64,000 nt of DNA from Bacteroidota bacterium (GCA_023394415.1 JAEXAR010000043.1:62001-126000); one strand, 5' to 3'. Positions 26,386 to 35,350 are shown, numbered from the stretch's first letter. Numbers and translations: made by a program. The notes: generated from the sequence alone by a model not told the origin.

Positions 26386-27846
26386 TTATTTTCCCATAAT
26401 TTTTAAAAGTTCTTCAATCACCTCTTTATCATCAAAGTGGTGCTTTACACCGTTGATTTCCTGATAAGATTCGTGACCTTTTCCGGCAACTAAAACGATG
26501 TCTTTCGGTTCTGCAAATTTTATAGCCATTTTTATGGCGTCCTTTCTATCAGGTATTGACGTGTACTTGCTGTAGTTTTGCGCTTCAACACCTTGTTCTA
26601 TTTCTTTTATGATATCTGCCGGATTTTCCGTTCTAGGATTATCCGAAGTAATAATCGACAGAGTGGATTTTCTGGTGGCTATTTTTCCCATTTCAGGTCG
26701 TTTTGCGTGGTCTCTATCGCCACCACAACCGAAAACGGTTATTAGTCTTTCATTTTTTGTGCGTATCTCGTTGATGCTGTCCAACACATTTTCCAAAGCA
26801 TCTGGCGTATGAGCATAATCAACTACGAAATAAATTCCTGATGGTGATTTTATGGTTTCAAATCTTCCGTGAACTCTTTTTAATGTTGAAATGGCTTGTA
26901 GAACCTCATCTTCTTTAAAACCTAATTCCACGGCTACCGCAAAAACCAGTAATAAATTATAAGCATTGAACTTTCCTGTTAAAGTAGACCAAAACTCTTT
27001 TCCGTTGAAATTCAGCAGCATCCCATTGAAATCCACTTCAAGGATTTTACCATGATAATCTGCCATTGTTTTCAGAGCGTAGGATACTTTTCTGGCTTTT
27101 GTGTTCTGAAGCATTATATTACCGTTTCTATCATCAAGATTGGTAATAGCAACAGCTTCGTGAGGAAGTTCATCAAAAAACCTTTTTTTTGTTTTCAGAT
27201 ATTCGTCGAAGGTCTTATGATAATCTAAATGATCGTGGGTAATATTGGTAAATCCTCCGATTTTGAAATACAAGCCTTCGGTTCTGTTTTGGTGAATGCC
27301 ATGCGAACTTACTTCCATAAATGCATATTCACACCCTTCGTAAACCGCTTTCGCCAGCATTTGATTTAATCTCACCACATCAGGTGTGGTGTGTGTAGAA
27401 GGAATCACCTCATCAGCAATTCTGTATTCTACAGTAGAAATTAATGCACATTTAAAACCTAAAGTCGTGAAAACATCAAACAATAAAGTAGATGCGGATG
27501 TTTTTCCGTTAGTTCCGGTAACTCCAACTAAATGTAGTTGTTCTGAAGGATTACCATAAAAGTTGGAAGCCAATTGTCCTAACGTCTTTGATGAATCTTT
27601 TACTTTGATATAAGTAATATTTTCATCCAAATTTTCAGGCAAAACTTCACAAACAATGACGCTTGAACCTTTTTCTATTGACGACTCAATAAATGAATGT
27701 CCATCTGAAACCGTCCCTTTTATAGCCACATACAGAGTGTTTTCAACAGCTTTCCTACTGTCGAAAACAATTCCCGAAACTTCGCGGTTCATCTCACCGT
27801 GAGTTTCTAAAGTTGGGATTCTGTTTAATAGCTCTGTTAAGTTCAT
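26386..27846 (-). CDS. murE: UDP-MurNAc-tripeptide ligase MurE (meso-diaminopimelate type)
   Basis: 486 residues. It adds the third amino acid to the peptidoglycan stem. VVGTN-type ATP loop is LVGVTGTNGKTSASTLLFDV, followed by TTPDVVRLNQMLAKAVYEGCEYAFMEVSSH and FTNITHDHLDYHKTFDEYLKTKKRFF. In the C-terminal domain FGCGGDRDHAKRPEMGKIA and ITSDNPRTENPADI are visible; DNPR is the signature of enzymes that use meso-diaminopimelate rather than lysine, so mDAP-type peptidoglycan is inferred. The last gap before it (to ftsI) has a heptamer tract. Confidence 0.97.
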   Translation of the reverse strand: MNLTELLNRIPTLETHGEMNREVSGIVFDSRKAVENTLYVAIKGTVSDGHSFIESSIEKGSSVIVCEVLPENLDENITYIKVKDSSKTLGQLASNFYGNPSEQLHLVGVTGTNGKTSASTLLFDVFTTLGFKCALISTVEYRIADEVIPSTHTTPDVVRLNQMLAKAVYEGCEYAFMEVSSHGIHQNRTEGLYFKIGGFTNITHDHLDYHKTFDEYLKTKKRFFDELPHEAVAITNLDDRNGNIMLQNTKARKVSYALKTMADYHGKILEVDFNGMLLNFNGKEFWSTLTGKFNAYNLLLVFAVAVELGFKEDEVLQAISTLKRVHGRFETIKSPSGIYFVVDYAHTPDALENVLDSINEIRTKNERLITVFGCGGDRDHAKRPEMGKIATRKSTLSIITSDNPRTENPADIIKEIEQGVEAQNYSKYTSIPDRKDAIKMAIKFAEPKDIVLVAGKGHESYQEINGVKHHFDDKEVIEELLKIMGK

Positions 27847-27856
27847 TTACAATTTT

Positions 27857-27891
27857 AGTTTCAAGTTTAATGTTTCTAGTTTCAGTTTTTC
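27857..27891. repeat. Heptamer tandem repeat between ftsI and murE
   Basis: Units AGTTTCA, AGTTTAA, TGTTTCT, AGTTTCA, GTTTTTC in 7-nt register. Confidence 0.6.
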
Positions 27892-27956
27892 AAAATATTA
27901 TTTTAGTATTTTTTTCTTCGCTATGCTTCATGCCGAATTGCATATTCAATAATATT

Positions 27957-29948
27957 TTAATTCTGCAATTGCAGATATATTCTTTGATTTTTATTAATTA
28001 CCGTTCCTTGTATCGGGAACTGCTCTCTGATTTTCCCCACACCTTTATAATCTACTCTATATCCGGCATTTTCAAGCTGAGGTATCACATTTTTACCAAT
28101 TAATCCTGTTACATTTGGCATTCTTCCGCCGTTTACAGCAACTTTTACATTCGGTTCTGTTAGTTTAGATAAATCCACTTTTTTATCTACCAAAAGTTCC
28201 TGTTCTATATTTTGAGGGGTTTTCAAAAACGTTTTTCCTGCAATCTCTTTAAATACAGGCGCTGCAACGGTAGCTCCATAAAAACCTTTAGCAACATCGG
28301 GTTCGCTCACCATTACATAACATGTGTATTTGGGATTGTCTGCCGGATAAAATCCTGCAAAAGAAGATCTATACTTCATTTTTCCAGGAAGCCAATACTC
28401 AAATCTTGCGGTTCCTGTTTTCCCTGCCATTTTAAGGTTGGGTGTGAAGATACTTTTCGCTGTTCCTTTTTCTACAGCCTTGGTCAAAGCATGCGTCATC
28501 ATGTTTATCGCTTCCGCAGAAGCCATTTTATTTACTAAAACCTGTGGCTTTGCTTCGTAAAGCGTTTCCCCATCTTTCATAATTTTTTCGATGAAAAGAG
28601 GCTTCAGCATTTTACCTTTATTAGCAATCCCATTATAGAAAGTAGTGAGCTGCAACAGATTGAAGTTGGTTGAATATCCATAAGATATTGATGCTAAAGT
28701 TGCTGCGTTCCACTTTTTATGTTCCGGAGTATAAACAAATGGTTTTGTAATTCCAGGGAGTTCAATATCCATTTTATCAAACATTTTCCATCTTTTCAAA
28801 TGATCTAGGAAAACCTCCGGTTTGCTTGCATAATATTGTGTAATGAGTTTGGCTGTTCCCACATTGCTGGATTTTGCCAAAACATCACTTATTTCATAAG
28901 TTCCACCACCGTGTCCGTCAGAAATTCTTTGTCCGGCATAATTCCAAACGCCACCACCAACATTTACAGTAGTATTTTCTGTGATAAAACCATCATCCAT
29001 TGCAGCCAAAAGCGACACCGTTTTGAAAGTGGATCCCGGTTCTATACCATCTTTCAATACATAATTGTAAGCATCAACGTAAATTCCGGGTTCTGTGCGG
29101 CGAAGGTTAACCATCGCTTTCACTTTTCCCGTAGCAACTTCCATCACAACAACACTGCCATGTTCTGCGTCAAAATTAGTGAGTTGCTTCTCAAGAGCAG
29201 AATGGGCTATATCCTGAATTCTTAAATCTAAAGTGGTGTAAACATCCTGTCCGTCAATCGGTTCCTGTGCTTTCCAATAATCAATAGGTTTCCATTGTGA
29301 TGAGTTTACTCTCTGCTCAAGACGGGTTCCGTCCTGTCCTTTTAAATATTTGGAAAAGGCCGCTTCAAGACCGGATTTTCCACGATGATCATCCATACCA
29401 ATGGTTCCGGCTCCTATTTCTGTAGTGGCCAATTCACGTTTATAGTTTCGATCCACAATAAACCCACCTCTATTTTTACCTTTTTTAAAAATTGGAAACT
29501 TGCGGATTCTGTCGTACTGATCGAAATCTAAACCTTTAATTAATGAATAGTATTGGTTTTTCTTTTCCTTCTGAGCATCAAATTTTTGACGGAAATAGCT
29601 TCTTGGCTTCCCAAACATTGCACTCAAAGAGTCCGTTAACGCACCAATATTTTGGGTATAAGTAGTATCCCGAATAGTTTTGAAATCTACATAAATATCA
29701 TAACGCATTACTGTAGTTGCAAGAATGGAACCGTCTGATGCATAAAGGTTTCCGCGGGCTGCAGTGAGGGTTGCTTTGCGATAATTTTTGCTGATATAAT
29801 CTTCTCGAATTTCTTTAACATTGGTGTTCTGAAGAATGATGATTCTACCCAGAAATACGGTGAACACAACAAACGCAACCAGAGCGAAGAAATATCCCCA
29901 CTTTAAAGTTTTCTTTCTTTTGATGTCGTAATCACTGTTTTTTTGCAT
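27957..29948 (-). CDS. ftsI: Septal peptidoglycan transpeptidase FtsI (class B PBP) with PASTA domain
   Basis: 663 residues. One N-terminal membrane helix (KWGYFFALVAFVVFTVFLGRIIIL), a PBP dimerisation domain, then the transpeptidase with SxxK in GIEPGSTFKTVSLLAAM (Ser near 306), SSNVGTAKL, and KTGTARFE near 510. A single C-terminal PASTA domain (GRMPNVTGLIGKNVIPQLENAGYRVDYKGVGKIREQFP) follows; it is absent from E. coli FtsI but usual in Bacteroidota. It cross-links septal peptidoglycan with FtsW. The start overlaps ftsL by 17 nt. Confidence 0.96.
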   Translation of the reverse strand: MQKNSDYDIKRKKTLKWGYFFALVAFVVFTVFLGRIIILQNTNVKEIREDYISKNYRKATLTAARGNLYASDGSILATTVMRYDIYVDFKTIRDTTYTQNIGALTDSLSAMFGKPRSYFRQKFDAQKEKKNQYYSLIKGLDFDQYDRIRKFPIFKKGKNRGGFIVDRNYKRELATTEIGAGTIGMDDHRGKSGLEAAFSKYLKGQDGTRLEQRVNSSQWKPIDYWKAQEPIDGQDVYTTLDLRIQDIAHSALEKQLTNFDAEHGSVVVMEVATGKVKAMVNLRRTEPGIYVDAYNYVLKDGIEPGSTFKTVSLLAAMDDGFITENTTVNVGGGVWNYAGQRISDGHGGGTYEISDVLAKSSNVGTAKLITQYYASKPEVFLDHLKRWKMFDKMDIELPGITKPFVYTPEHKKWNAATLASISYGYSTNFNLLQLTTFYNGIANKGKMLKPLFIEKIMKDGETLYEAKPQVLVNKMASAEAINMMTHALTKAVEKGTAKSIFTPNLKMAGKTGTARFEYWLPGKMKYRSSFAGFYPADNPKYTCYVMVSEPDVAKGFYGATVAAPVFKEIAGKTFLKTPQNIEQELLVDKKVDLSKLTEPNVKVAVNGGRMPNVTGLIGKNVIPQLENAGYRVDYKGVGKIREQFPIQGTVINKNQRIYLQLQN

Positions 29949-30300
29949 CGGTACTGTCGAGTTTAATCAATAGTTTGTGCGGATGGCTTTCTAATGTCAT
30001 TAATGAGTCTGAAATCATCTCTTTGCCAAGTTCGGACTCCATTTTTACTTTTATGAGGCGGCTTTGTGCAAAAGCGTTCCTCGATTTATATTCTTCTGCC
30101 TGTTCTTTAAGGGCATTTACTCTTTCAATTTTTTGGTTGACGAGGTGATTGCTGTAAATCATAATCATCATAAGGGCAAACAACAAGAGAAAATACTTAT
30201 AATGCGTTTTCAGTTCATCTCTATTCAGGAAGTTTCCTTTTACAATATCGATGAAGGTGAGTTTTTTCTTGGGTTTATATGTTACTTTTCTTTTTGCCAT
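29932..30300 (-). CDS. ftsL: FtsL-like cell division protein
   Basis: 122 residues in the FtsL position between rsmH and ftsI. A basic cytoplasmic N-terminus (MAKRKVTYKPKKK), one membrane helix (YFLLLFALMMIMIYSNHLV) and a short periplasmic heptad-repeat helix (IERVNALKEQAEEYKSRNAF) give the bitopic coiled-coil topology of FtsL, which complexes FtsB and FtsQ. Sequence is poorly conserved in this family, so the call rests on topology and synteny. I take ATG 30300; a TTG two codons upstream is also possible. Confidence 0.85.
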   Translation of the reverse strand: MAKRKVTYKPKKKLTFIDIVKGNFLNRDELKTHYKYFLLLFALMMIMIYSNHLVNQKIERVNALKEQAEEYKSRNAFAQSRLIKVKMESELGKEMISDSLMTLESHPHKLLIKLDSTDAKKQ

Positions 30301-30358
30301 TTTCAAGATGTCTGATGTCAGATCAAAAATGTAATATCTTTTGCCTGAAATCGCGTGT

Positions 30359-31255
30359 CTAAACTTTTATTCCTGTTCTCATCTTTGCACTTCGCGCTCT
30401 TGAGTTTTCTTCAATTTCTTTATCATCCGGAATTGTTGCTTTACTTTTAATCAGCTCAAATGCCTTCTGATAATTCCCGTATATGTCTCTGTCGGGCTCG
30501 CCTTCAAACATTCCGTTCTTCAGAAAACGTTTTACCAAACGATCTTCTAAAGAGTGATAAGAAATTACGACCAATCTTCCACCTGGTTTCAATATCTTAT
30601 ACGCTTGAAGCAGCATTTCCTTCAATACCTCCAACTCTTGGTTTACCTCAATTCTAACCGCCTGAAACACCTGCGCAAAAAATTTGTTCTGCTTGTGAGG
30701 CGGGATATAACTGAAGAGCTTTTTTAAATCTTCAGTCGTATTGATTTTTTTCGTTTTTCTTTGATGAACAATTTCTCTTGCCAATTTTCTGGCTTCCCGC
30801 AATTCTCCGTAGTGGTAAAAAATATCCGCTAATTCTTCCTCTTCATAATCGTTAATCACTTTTTTAGCATCTAAACTCTGCATTACATTCATCCGCATAT
30901 CGAGAGGCGCATCACTTCTGGTTGAAAATCCTCTGTCTGCCTCATCAAACTGGTGAGAAGAAACGCCTAAATCTGCCAAAATCCCATCCACTTCAGAAAT
31001 TCCGTACATCAGCATTGAATTTTCTAAAAACCTGAAATTCTGATTGATAAGCGTAAACCTCTCATCATCAATATTATTTTTAAGAGCGTCTAAATCTTGG
31101 TCGAAACTATAGAGTTTCCCTTTATCCGAAAGCCTTTTCAAAATTTCCCGCGAATGTCCGCCTCCGCCAAAAGTGCAGTCAACGTAAACTCCGTTGGGAT
31201 TCGTTACCAAATCATCAACACTCTGCTGCAATAAAACCGGATTGTGATAACTCAT
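30359..31255 (-). CDS. rsmH: 16S rRNA (cytosine(1402)-N4)-methyltransferase RsmH
   Basis: 298 residues. It methylates N4 of C1402 in the ribosomal P site. The SAM-binding region is YVDCTFGGGGHSREILKRL near residues 25-40, and GILADLGVSSHQFDEADRGFSTRSDAPLDMRM, APVR-like QVFQAVRIEVNQEL and ISYHSLEDRLVKRFLK are family-specific. It stands second in the cluster, 56 nt after mraZ, the usual place. Confidence 0.97.
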   Translation of the reverse strand: MSYHNPVLLQQSVDDLVTNPNGVYVDCTFGGGGHSREILKRLSDKGKLYSFDQDLDALKNNIDDERFTLINQNFRFLENSMLMYGISEVDGILADLGVSSHQFDEADRGFSTRSDAPLDMRMNVMQSLDAKKVINDYEEEELADIFYHYGELREARKLAREIVHQRKTKKINTTEDLKKLFSYIPPHKQNKFFAQVFQAVRIEVNQELEVLKEMLLQAYKILKPGGRLVVISYHSLEDRLVKRFLKNGMFEGEPDRDIYGNYQKAFELIKSKATIPDDKEIEENSRARSAKMRTGIKV

Positions 31256-31311
31256 TAATCAATATGCACGCGGTGAATTGTGAATTCACTACACGGTTAA
31301 TTTTTAAAATC

Positions 31312-31779
31312 TTACTCTTTAGGAAAATCATCTAAATTTCCCATTACTTCTTCTGCCAGTTTTGCGAAGTCTTCTTCTGTTGTAGAAATTACTGCTTCGT
31401 AAGCGTCTTTATCCCAAATCTCAAAAAGTTCACCAGCACTTGTAACAACCACTTCTTTTGTGAGTTTTGCAAAAACTGTTAAATCTTTGGAAATCTGTAC
31501 TCTACCCGCATTATCAAGCTCTACAGTTTTTACACCTGCTGTAAACATTCTGATGAAGTCAGCATTTTTCTTCACAAAACGGTTGAGTCCGTTTATCTTT
31601 GTCATTAGTTTTTCCCAATGCTTCATTGGGTAAACTTCAAGACAGTTTTGGAACACAGAACGTTTCACCACAAAGGACTCATCTCCAAAGTTCTCCATCT
31701 GTTTTGCAAGTGATGAAGGAATTTTTAGACGTCCTTTATCGTCAATTTTACATTCGTATGTGCCGATAAAATTCTTCAT
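31312..31779 (-). CDS. mraZ: Transcriptional regulator MraZ
   Basis: 155 residues with two AbrB-like swapped-hairpin repeats, each with a DxxGR motif: YECKIDDKGRLKIPSSLAKQ and VELDNAGRVQISKDL. MraZ forms rings and represses the division cluster by binding TGGGN direct repeats upstream of itself; this is known in E. coli. Here it is the first gene of the cluster. The start MKNFIGTYECK at 31779 is preferred over a GTG 39 nt upstream, which lies inside the operator repeats. Two matching repeats lie 35-49 bp upstream. Confidence 0.95.
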   Translation of the reverse strand: MKNFIGTYECKIDDKGRLKIPSSLAKQMENFGDESFVVKRSVFQNCLEVYPMKHWEKLMTKINGLNRFVKKNADFIRMFTAGVKTVELDNAGRVQISKDLTVFAKLTKEVVVTSAGELFEIWDKDAYEAVISTTEEDFAKLAEEVMGNLDDFPKE

Positions 31780-31785
31780 TTGGGA

Positions 31786-31828
31786 CAAATTTATATATTT
31801 ATTTCTAAAACTTCCCACTTTTTCCCAC
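31786..31828 (-). promoter_or_regulatory. mraZ operator (two MraZ boxes) and -7 element
   Basis: On the minus strand AGTGGGAAAAAGTGGGAA holds two TGGGA repeats (plus-strand TCCCA at 31813-31817 and 31823-31827), each 5 nt with a 5-nt spacer, a 10-bp period. This is the spacing reported for E. coli MraZ operators. TAAATTTG (31793 to 31786) fits a Bacteroidota -7 element, and the boxes would then cover the -33 region. That would put the start of transcription almost at the ATG, so the -7 assignment is uncertain. Confidence 0.65.
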
Positions 31829-32003
31829 TTTTTGACTTATTGTTTATAACTTTTTAAATACTTGCGTAAACTTTTGATTTAAAATTGATTACAATAGCAT
31901 TCGCTAAACAGTAATTTTTTATATAATTCGTTAAGAATTTTGCAATATTTTTTTTATTTTTATTCCAAACTTGATTTTTAGGAAATTATAAATGTAGAAT
32001 TTG

Positions 32004-32011
32004 TATTTTTG
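32004..32011 (+). promoter_or_regulatory. Possible -7 element of the hydrolase gene
   Basis: TATTTTTG fits TAnnTTTG, 20 nt before ATG 32032. No TTG lies at a standard distance upstream. Confidence 0.35.
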
Positions 32012-32031
32012 CCTTTGCTATAAAGCATTAT

Positions 32032-32793
32032 ATGTTATTTAAGACCAAGAAAGAAAAAAAGTTCAAATTTATATCGGAAGGTGAAGGCCGTCCCATTGTT
32101 CTGTTACAGGGATTGATGGGAGGTTTGAGCAATTTCACCAAACTGATGAGCTATTTTTCAGCAAAAGGATATAAAGTCTATTTCCCGGAACTTCCCATTT
32201 ATGATTTGCCGGTTCTTAATACCAATCTTACGAGTTTAGCAAAATTTGTAGCTAAATTTATTGAAGAGGAAGTAGGTGAACCCGCAACAGTAGTAGGAAA
32301 TTCTATGGGTGGACACGTTGGATTAATTCTCACCCTATCAAGACCGGAATTGGTGAAACATCTGGTTTTAACCGGTAGTTCAGGATTATATGAGCGTTCT
32401 TTTGGGGACAGTTTCCCCAGAAAAAGCGACAAAGAATATATGAAGAAGAAAGCTCAAGAGGTTTTCTACGATCCCGAAGTTGCTACCGATGAGCTTGTTG
32501 ATGAAGTATTTTCAATTGTAAATGACCGCGGAAAAGGTATAAAAACCGTTATGCTTGCCAGAAGCGCTATAAAACACAATATGGAAAAAGAATTACACAA
32601 AATTCAGGTTCCGACTTGTATTATTTGGGGGAAACAGGATAATGTAACTCCTCCTGAAGTAGCGGTAGAAATGGATAAACTGATTCCGGATTCCGATTTG
32701 TTTTGGATAGATAAATGTGGACACGCTGCAATGATGGAAAAGCCAGATGAATTCAATGAAATTCTATACAAATGGCTTGAATCCAGAAAATAG
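32032..32793 (+). CDS. Alpha/beta hydrolase
   Basis: 253 residues, no signal peptide. The alpha/beta-hydrolase fold is shown by PIVLLQGLMGGLSNF (oxyanion region; the usual HGxxG reads QGLMG), the nucleophile elbow VVGNSMGGHVGLIL (Ser near 92), the acid region IIWGKQDNVTPPEVA and the catalytic His in DKCGHAAMMEKPDEF. Lipase/esterase or C-C hydrolase activity is possible; the substrate cannot be told. It is divergent from mraZ and 95 bp upstream of engB. Confidence 0.85.
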   Translation: MLFKTKKEKKFKFISEGEGRPIVLLQGLMGGLSNFTKLMSYFSAKGYKVYFPELPIYDLPVLNTNLTSLAKFVAKFIEEEVGEPATVVGNSMGGHVGLILTLSRPELVKHLVLTGSSGLYERSFGDSFPRKSDKEYMKKKAQEVFYDPEVATDELVDEVFSIVNDRGKGIKTVMLARSAIKHNMEKELHKIQVPTCIIWGKQDNVTPPEVAVEMDKLIPDSDLFWIDKCGHAAMMEKPDEFNEILYKWLESRK

Positions 32794-32809
32794 AAACTAA
32801 ATAGAATAT

Positions 32810-32868
32810 CTCCCGCAGATTTGGCAAAACTTGCAGATTAACATCCGCTCTATCGCTGAATCTGTGGG
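32810..32868. repeat. Imperfect inverted repeat with CAGATT words
   Basis: TCCCGCAGATT (32810) and AATCTGTGGGA (ending 32868) face each other, with TTGCAGATTAAC between. It resembles the element at 50012-50121. Confidence 0.45.
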
Positions 32869-32888
32869 AATTTTAATTTTAGAAAATT

Positions 32889-33512
32889 ATGGTAATAAAA
32901 TCTGCTGAATTCGTAAAAAGCTCCGGTAAATGGCAAGAGTGTCCGGAACCTAAAATTCCCGAATATGCCTTTATTGGAAGGTCTAACGTTGGAAAATCAT
33001 CACTCATTAATGCCATGATGAACCGCAAGGACTTAGCGAAAACCTCACAAACTCCGGGAAAAACACAGCTCATTAATCATTTCTTCATCAATGAAGAATG
33101 GTATTTGACAGATTTGCCCGGTTATGGATATGCAAAGGTCTCAAAAGTGCAGCGGAAAGATTTTGAAAAACTGATAACCAATTATATTCTCAACCGTAAA
33201 AATCTGGTTAATCTTTTTGTTTTAATCGATGTAAGACATACGCCTCAAAAAATTGATATAGAGTTTATTGAATGGTGTGGCGAGAGTGGAATTCCGTTTT
33301 CTATTGTTTTCACAAAAGCTGATAAACTAAAGCCTAATGCTGCTCTCAAAAATTTAGAAGATTATAAGAATGAGCTTCTGAAAACTTGGGAAGGTCTGCC
33401 GGAAATCTACCTTACTTCAGCAGAAAAAAAGGAAGGAACTGAAGAAATCTTGAATTTTATAGAAAAAACAAACGCTTTTTTAAAGAATAACAATGTTAGT
33501 TTCGAAGAGTAA
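32889..33512 (+). CDS. engB: Ribosome biogenesis GTPase EngB (YihA/YsxC)
   Basis: 207 residues. GTPase motifs in order: G1 FIGRSNVGKSSLIN, G2-region KTSQTPGKTQLINHF, G3 TDLPGYGYAKVS, G4 FTKADKLKP, and G5-like YLTSAEKKEGTEEI. EngB helps assemble the large ribosomal subunit. The 3' end overlaps the elaA-like gene by 20 nt, so the two are translationally linked. Confidence 0.96.
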   Translation: MVIKSAEFVKSSGKWQECPEPKIPEYAFIGRSNVGKSSLINAMMNRKDLAKTSQTPGKTQLINHFFINEEWYLTDLPGYGYAKVSKVQRKDFEKLITNYILNRKNLVNLFVLIDVRHTPQKIDIEFIEWCGESGIPFSIVFTKADKLKPNAALKNLEDYKNELLKTWEGLPEIYLTSAEKKEGTEEILNFIEKTNAFLKNNNVSFEE

Positions 33513-33951
33513 TCTAATATGGAAGATTAAAACGTTTGAAGAACTTTCTAAAGATGAATTATATAAAATTCTGAAAGAAAGAGTAAACGTATTTATTGTG
33601 GAACAAGACTGTCCTTATCCTGAATTGGATGATTATGACCAAAAAGCATTACATCTCTGGGCCGAAAGTGACGATGAAGTTTTGGCTTATTGCAGGATTT
33701 TTGAACCCGGAATCAAGTATCGCGAAGCTTCCATAGGAAGGGTACTAACAAACCTTAACTATAGAAATTTGAAATTGGGGAGAATATTAATAACTTTTGC
33801 CATAAATACTATTGAAACCCGTTTTCGAAACTCGGCTGTAAGAATTTCTGCACAGGATTACCTATTGCGATTTTATAACGATTTTGGTTTTCAGGATACC
33901 GGAAAAAAATATTTGGAAGACGACATTCCTCATACGGAGATGTTGAGATGA
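33493..33951 (+). CDS. GNAT family acetyltransferase, ElaA-like
   Basis: 152 residues. WKIKTFEELSKDELYKILKERVNVFIVEQDCPYPELDDYDQKALHLW is the distinctive ElaA N-terminus. The acetyl-CoA binding region is SIGRVLTNLNYRNLKLGRILI, and AQDYLLRFYNDFGFQDTGKKYLEDDIPHTEM closes the domain. The substrate is unknown. It begins inside the engB reading frame. Confidence 0.88.
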   Translation: MLVSKSNLIWKIKTFEELSKDELYKILKERVNVFIVEQDCPYPELDDYDQKALHLWAESDDEVLAYCRIFEPGIKYREASIGRVLTNLNYRNLKLGRILITFAINTIETRFRNSAVRISAQDYLLRFYNDFGFQDTGKKYLEDDIPHTEMLR

Positions 33952-34006
33952 TGGGTATTAGAGTTAGATGCTGATATGAAATTTTATTAGGCTATATTTG
34001 AAAATT

Positions 34007-34582
34007 ATGAATTTTGAAGGTTATAAAAAAGAACTGCTGATCATTGATTTGGTAAAGGCCTATGTTGTAGGTTTAAAATATTTTGCTTTTTTTGCCTTGA
34101 TTTTCGGAATTCCTTATCTCTTGGTTTGGGGATTTACTTCAAAACCGTTATTTGAAACGGATAATTTGCTAATAAAAGCCCTTTTGCCAATTGGTTTATT
34201 CTTCCTTGGAATTGTAATTCACGAGTTGATTCACGGTATTTTCTTTGCGAAATATGCTGAAAGTGGCTTCAAATCCGTAAAATTCGGTGTATTGTGGAAA
34301 ACACTCACGCCTTATGCTCACTGCAAGGAACCTTTAAAAATCAAACAATACACATACGCTTTACTTGCGCCATTAATCATTGTGGGAATCATTCCCGCAA
34401 TTTTAGGAATAATAATAGGAAGTGGCTTGCTACTATTTTTTGGAATTATTTTAAGTGGCGGTGCTGCTGGTGACTTAATGATTTATAATCTCATTAAAAA
34501 GGAAAATCCCGAAGATTATGTTCAGGATCATCCAAGCGAAGCTGGTTGTTGGATTTATAGGAAAGATAAATACGAAATTTAA
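34007..34582 (+). CDS. DUF3267 membrane zinc metalloprotease-like protein
   Basis: 191 residues with four to five membrane helices. LGIVIHELIHGIFFAKYAESG contains HExxH in a membrane-helix setting, as in DUF3267 proteins related to the YgjV/YuaF-like or site-2-type peptidases. TPYAHCKEPLKIKQYTYALLAPLIIVGIIPAILG follows. Whether it cleaves peptides is unproven. I use ATG 34007; a TTG nine nt upstream is in frame. TATATTTG (33993-34000) fits a -7 element but would give almost no leader. Confidence 0.78.
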   Translation: MNFEGYKKELLIIDLVKAYVVGLKYFAFFALIFGIPYLLVWGFTSKPLFETDNLLIKALLPIGLFFLGIVIHELIHGIFFAKYAESGFKSVKFGVLWKTLTPYAHCKEPLKIKQYTYALLAPLIIVGIIPAILGIIIGSGLLLFFGIILSGGAAGDLMIYNLIKKENPEDYVQDHPSEAGCWIYRKDKYEI

Positions 34583-34593
34583 ACTTCGCATTT

Positions 34594-35250
34594 TTAATCC
34601 CCATCCGATTTCAACCATCCTTTTTCACCAAAATAGGTTTTGAATTTTTGAATTTTTGGGCCTACAACTGCTGAACAGTACGGGGTATTTGGGTTTTCCC
34701 AATAGTAACCCTGATGATATGTTTCTGCCGGCCAGAATTTTTCAAATTGAGCTAATTCCGTGACATATTTACCATGCCATTTTCCTGATTCTTCAGATTT
34801 TTTTATTGCGCTTTCTGCTTTTTGTTTTTCAGCTTCATCTTTATAGAAAACTACCGAGCGATATTGTGTTCCAATATCATTGCCCTGTCTGTTAAGTTGT
34901 GTAGGATCGTGAAGGAAAAAGAACACTTCCATCAGCTGTTCGTAAGTAATAATTTTAGGGTCGTAAGCAATCTGCACTACCTCTGCATGGCCGGTTTCGC
35001 CGGTGCAAACTTCTTCATATGTTGGGAGCGGCTTATGCCCTCCTGAATATCCTGAAACCGCTTTCTCTACACCATTAAGCATATTAAAGCAGCTTTCTAC
35101 ACACCAGAAGCATCCGCCTCCAAAAACAATATATTCAAGATTACTTTTATCAATATTCATTTTGATTGATTTTTTAGAGATTGGTTTATGTTCCTGCCCG
35201 TTGCAGGAAACCAGTATTAATGTCATCAAAAATAGGAAAAACTTTTTCAT
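34594..35250 (-). CDS. msrA: Peptide-methionine (S)-S-oxide reductase MsrA, predicted lipoprotein
   Basis: 218 residues. The active site is GGGCFWC (Cys 47 and 50), followed by VSGYSGGHKPLPTYEEVCTGETGHAEVVQIAYDP and HDPTQLNRQGNDIGTQYRS, all typical of MsrA. The N-terminus MKKFFLFLMTLILVSCNGQ is a lipoprotein signal with the lipid-attached Cys at 16, so the enzyme should sit in the periplasm or outer membrane, where it repairs oxidised methionine. Cytoplasmic MsrA lacks this. The gene is convergent with the DUF3267 gene. Confidence 0.93.
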   Translation of the reverse strand: MKKFFLFLMTLILVSCNGQEHKPISKKSIKMNIDKSNLEYIVFGGGCFWCVESCFNMLNGVEKAVSGYSGGHKPLPTYEEVCTGETGHAEVVQIAYDPKIITYEQLMEVFFFLHDPTQLNRQGNDIGTQYRSVVFYKDEAEKQKAESAIKKSEESGKWHGKYVTELAQFEKFWPAETYHQGYYWENPNTPYCSAVVGPKIQKFKTYFGEKGWLKSDGD

Positions 35251-35307
35251 ATTTTAATAACGGCTATCTATGATAAAAATTTGATAGATTAATAAAGACT
35301 TTAAACC

Positions 35308-35326
35308 AAAAACGGGCTAAAGCCCG
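35308..35326 (-). terminator. Terminator after the ROK kinase gene (recurring CGGGCT palindrome)
   Basis: CGGGCT and AGCCCG form a stem around a 2-nt centre, followed on the minus strand by TTTTT. It lies 25 nt after the ROK stop codon. Confidence 0.7.
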
Positions 35327-35350
35327 CCCACTTCAATATTTTAAAAATAA

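Noticed and set aside
33993..34000. TATATTTG before the DUF3267 gene considered as promoter
   Set aside because: It fits TAnnTTTG, but transcription would begin at the start codon and there is no -33 element. In AT-rich DNA this word occurs often by chance.
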